Origin: an uncultured Flavobacteriales bacterium
GTDB lineage: Bacteria > Bacteroidota > Bacteroidia > Flavobacteriales_D > Crocinitomicaceae
Assembly: GCA_903899795.1 (NCBI GenBank)
Contig: CAIUKX010000205.1
Location: 1 to 16,965, forward strand
Direction of reading: 5' to 3'
DNA length: 16,965 nt
Position numbers and translations under genes: made by a program. The notes beneath the pieces are model-generated. The model saw nothing but the letters and a program-made list of their open reading frames with translations, was not told the origin of the DNA and did no database searches. Positions 16,003 through 16,965 of this stretch are shown one piece after another (the stretch's first letter is position 1; every line of letters begins with the position of its first letter).

Positions 16003-16014
16003 ATCATATAAAAA

Positions 16015-16890
16015 ATGGCAAACTTAAAAGAAATACGAAATCGAATAGCCTCCGTTGGATCGACAATGCAGATCACTTCTGCTATGAAGATGGTTTCGGC
16101 TGCTAAGCTAAAAAAAGCTCAAGATGCAATTACGCAATTGCGACCTTATGCTGAAAAACTGCAAGATATTTTAGGTAATTTGAGTTCTTCTTTGGACTTG
16201 TCAGAAAATCTGTACTCAGAAACAAGAGAAGTAAAAAATGTATTGATCATAGGTATAACTTCTAACCGTGGTTTATGTGGTGGTTTTAATAACAACATCA
16301 TTAAACATGTCAACTTCTTGGTGAATACGGAATACAAGAATGTAAATACAAAAGTTCTTTGCCTTGGTAAAAAAATCAAAGATGTATATAAGAAAACAGA
16401 TCATTATTACATCAATGATGTAATTGCTCCTGTTGAAGATATTTTTTCGAATTTGACTTTTGTGAATTCAGCAATTATTACTTCAGATATAATGGATCGC
16501 TTTATTAAGGGTGAATTTGACAAAGTGGTAGTTGTGTATAATAGCTTTATTAATGCTGCTTCTCAGTCAGTAAAAACTGAACAGTTTTTACCATTTGTAT
16601 CAACTTTTCTAGAAAATAACAACTCAATTGGTTATTAAATTTTTGAACCTTCAAAAGAAGAAATTGTAAACGACTTGATTCCAAAATCATTAAAGATTCA
16701 GTTGTTCAAAGGTCTTTTGGATTCAAATGCTTCAGAACATGGTGCTCGTATGACTGCTATGCACAAAGCAACAGATAATGCGAAAGAAATGAAGCGTACG
16801 TTGACAATCGGTTATAACAAAGCGCGTCAGGCTGCAATTACTAATGAGATTTTAGAAATCGTTGGTGTTGCTGAAGCATTGAATGCTTAA
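16015..16890 (+). pseudogene. atpG: ATP synthase F1 subunit gamma, interrupted by in-frame TAA
   Basis: The reading frame starts at the ATG at 16015 with the canonical gamma N-terminus (MANLKEIRNRIASVGSTMQI, TSAMKMVSAAKLKKAQ). It reads through GITSNRGLCGGFNNNII to codon 207 and hits TAA at 16636-16638. The same frame then continues with a fully conserved C-terminal end (IFEPSKEEIVNDLIPKSLKI at 16639, then ASEHGARMTAMHKATDNA and KARQAAITNEILEIVGVAEA) to TAA at 16890. With the internal stop read as a residue the product is 291 residues, the normal family length. The stop aligns with the Tyr of the common DYIFEPS motif and is one base from TAT/TAC. Truncation would remove the C-terminal helix of the rotor shaft. 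A sequencing error, a real nonsense mutation or readthrough are all possible. Confidence 0.85.
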
Positions 16891-16909
16891 TAACTCATTT
16901 ATAATATTG

Positions 16910-16939
16910 ATCCCTTCATTTACTGAAGGGATTTTTTTT
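16910..16939 (+). terminator. Intrinsic terminator of the atp operon
   Basis: ATCCCTTCA (16910-16918) and TGAAGGGAT (16924-16932) form a perfect 9-bp stem with the loop TTTAC, directly followed by seven T (16933-16939), 19 bases after the atpG stop. It is a textbook rho-independent terminator and shows that the operon ends with atpG, so beta and epsilon are not co-transcribed from here. Confidence 0.93.
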
Positions 16940-16965
16940 GTCACAACAAATAATTATTAACTTTA

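Noticed and set aside
16015..16890. TAA reassigned as a sense codon in this genome
   Set aside because: At least four intact genes in the same operon end in TAA at expected positions, so reassignment would extend normal proteins.

Overview
The window looks like a chromosomal piece of a Bacteroidota genome, most likely Flavobacteriales and possibly near Crocinitomicaceae/Fluviicola (the family placement is inference). Three things support this. Two secreted proteins end in the gliding-motility-type (CHU_C, type B) C-terminal domain and a third ends in a type A tail, both being sorting signals of the type IX secretion system (T9SS). The promoters that can be read fit the Bacteroidota -33/-7 pattern (TTG, 19 bases, TAnnTTTG). 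The ATP synthase genes run a-c-b-delta-alpha-gamma and then hit a terminator, with no beta or epsilon gene, as is usual in this phylum.

Layout. Positions 1-163 (minus) hold the first 54 codons of purF, cut by the window edge. Divergent from it, 365-4273 (plus) encodes a 1302-residue secreted protein with an SBBP-repeat propeller, a PKD domain, Ig-like repeats and a CHU_C tail. A palindromic element and T-run separate it from haaO (3-hydroxyanthranilate 3,4-dioxygenase, minus, 4368-4892). Divergent from haaO is an SDR oxidoreductase (5023-5811) that lacks the catalytic Tyr and Lys, overlapping by 4 bases a small putative lipoprotein gene (5808-6248). A second CHU_C protein lies on the minus strand (6232-8598). 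Next come a short anchored coiled-coil protein resembling the N-terminal half of Bacteroidota M23 peptidases but without the peptidase domain (8744-9187, plus), a DNRLRE-type secreted protein (9192-10079, minus) and an unrecognised membrane protein (10167-10898, minus).

From 11055 to 16890 the plus strand is the ATP synthase locus: an AtpZ/AtpI-type protein, a four-helix membrane protein, then atpB, atpE, atpF, atpH, atpA and atpG. A near-consensus promoter at 11801-11830 drives the main operon and a strong intrinsic terminator at 16910-16939 ends it. Together these encode the membrane Fo part (a, c, b), the peripheral stalk (b, delta), the catalytic-head alpha subunit and the rotor shaft gamma. 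Beta and epsilon must be encoded elsewhere.

The most notable observations are: (1) atpG carries an in-frame TAA at codon 208 with a perfectly conserved C-terminal part after it; (2) two copies of a palindromic element with a compensatory base-pair change, one of them inserted between atpA and atpG; (3) an SDR with Ser and Arg in place of the catalytic Tyr and Lys, next to haaO; (4) an M23-type anchor module without its peptidase; (5) a strong 12-bp hairpin between atpE and atpF. I found no CRISPR array, tRNA, rRNA, transposase or defence system, and no convincing wholly new multi-gene system.
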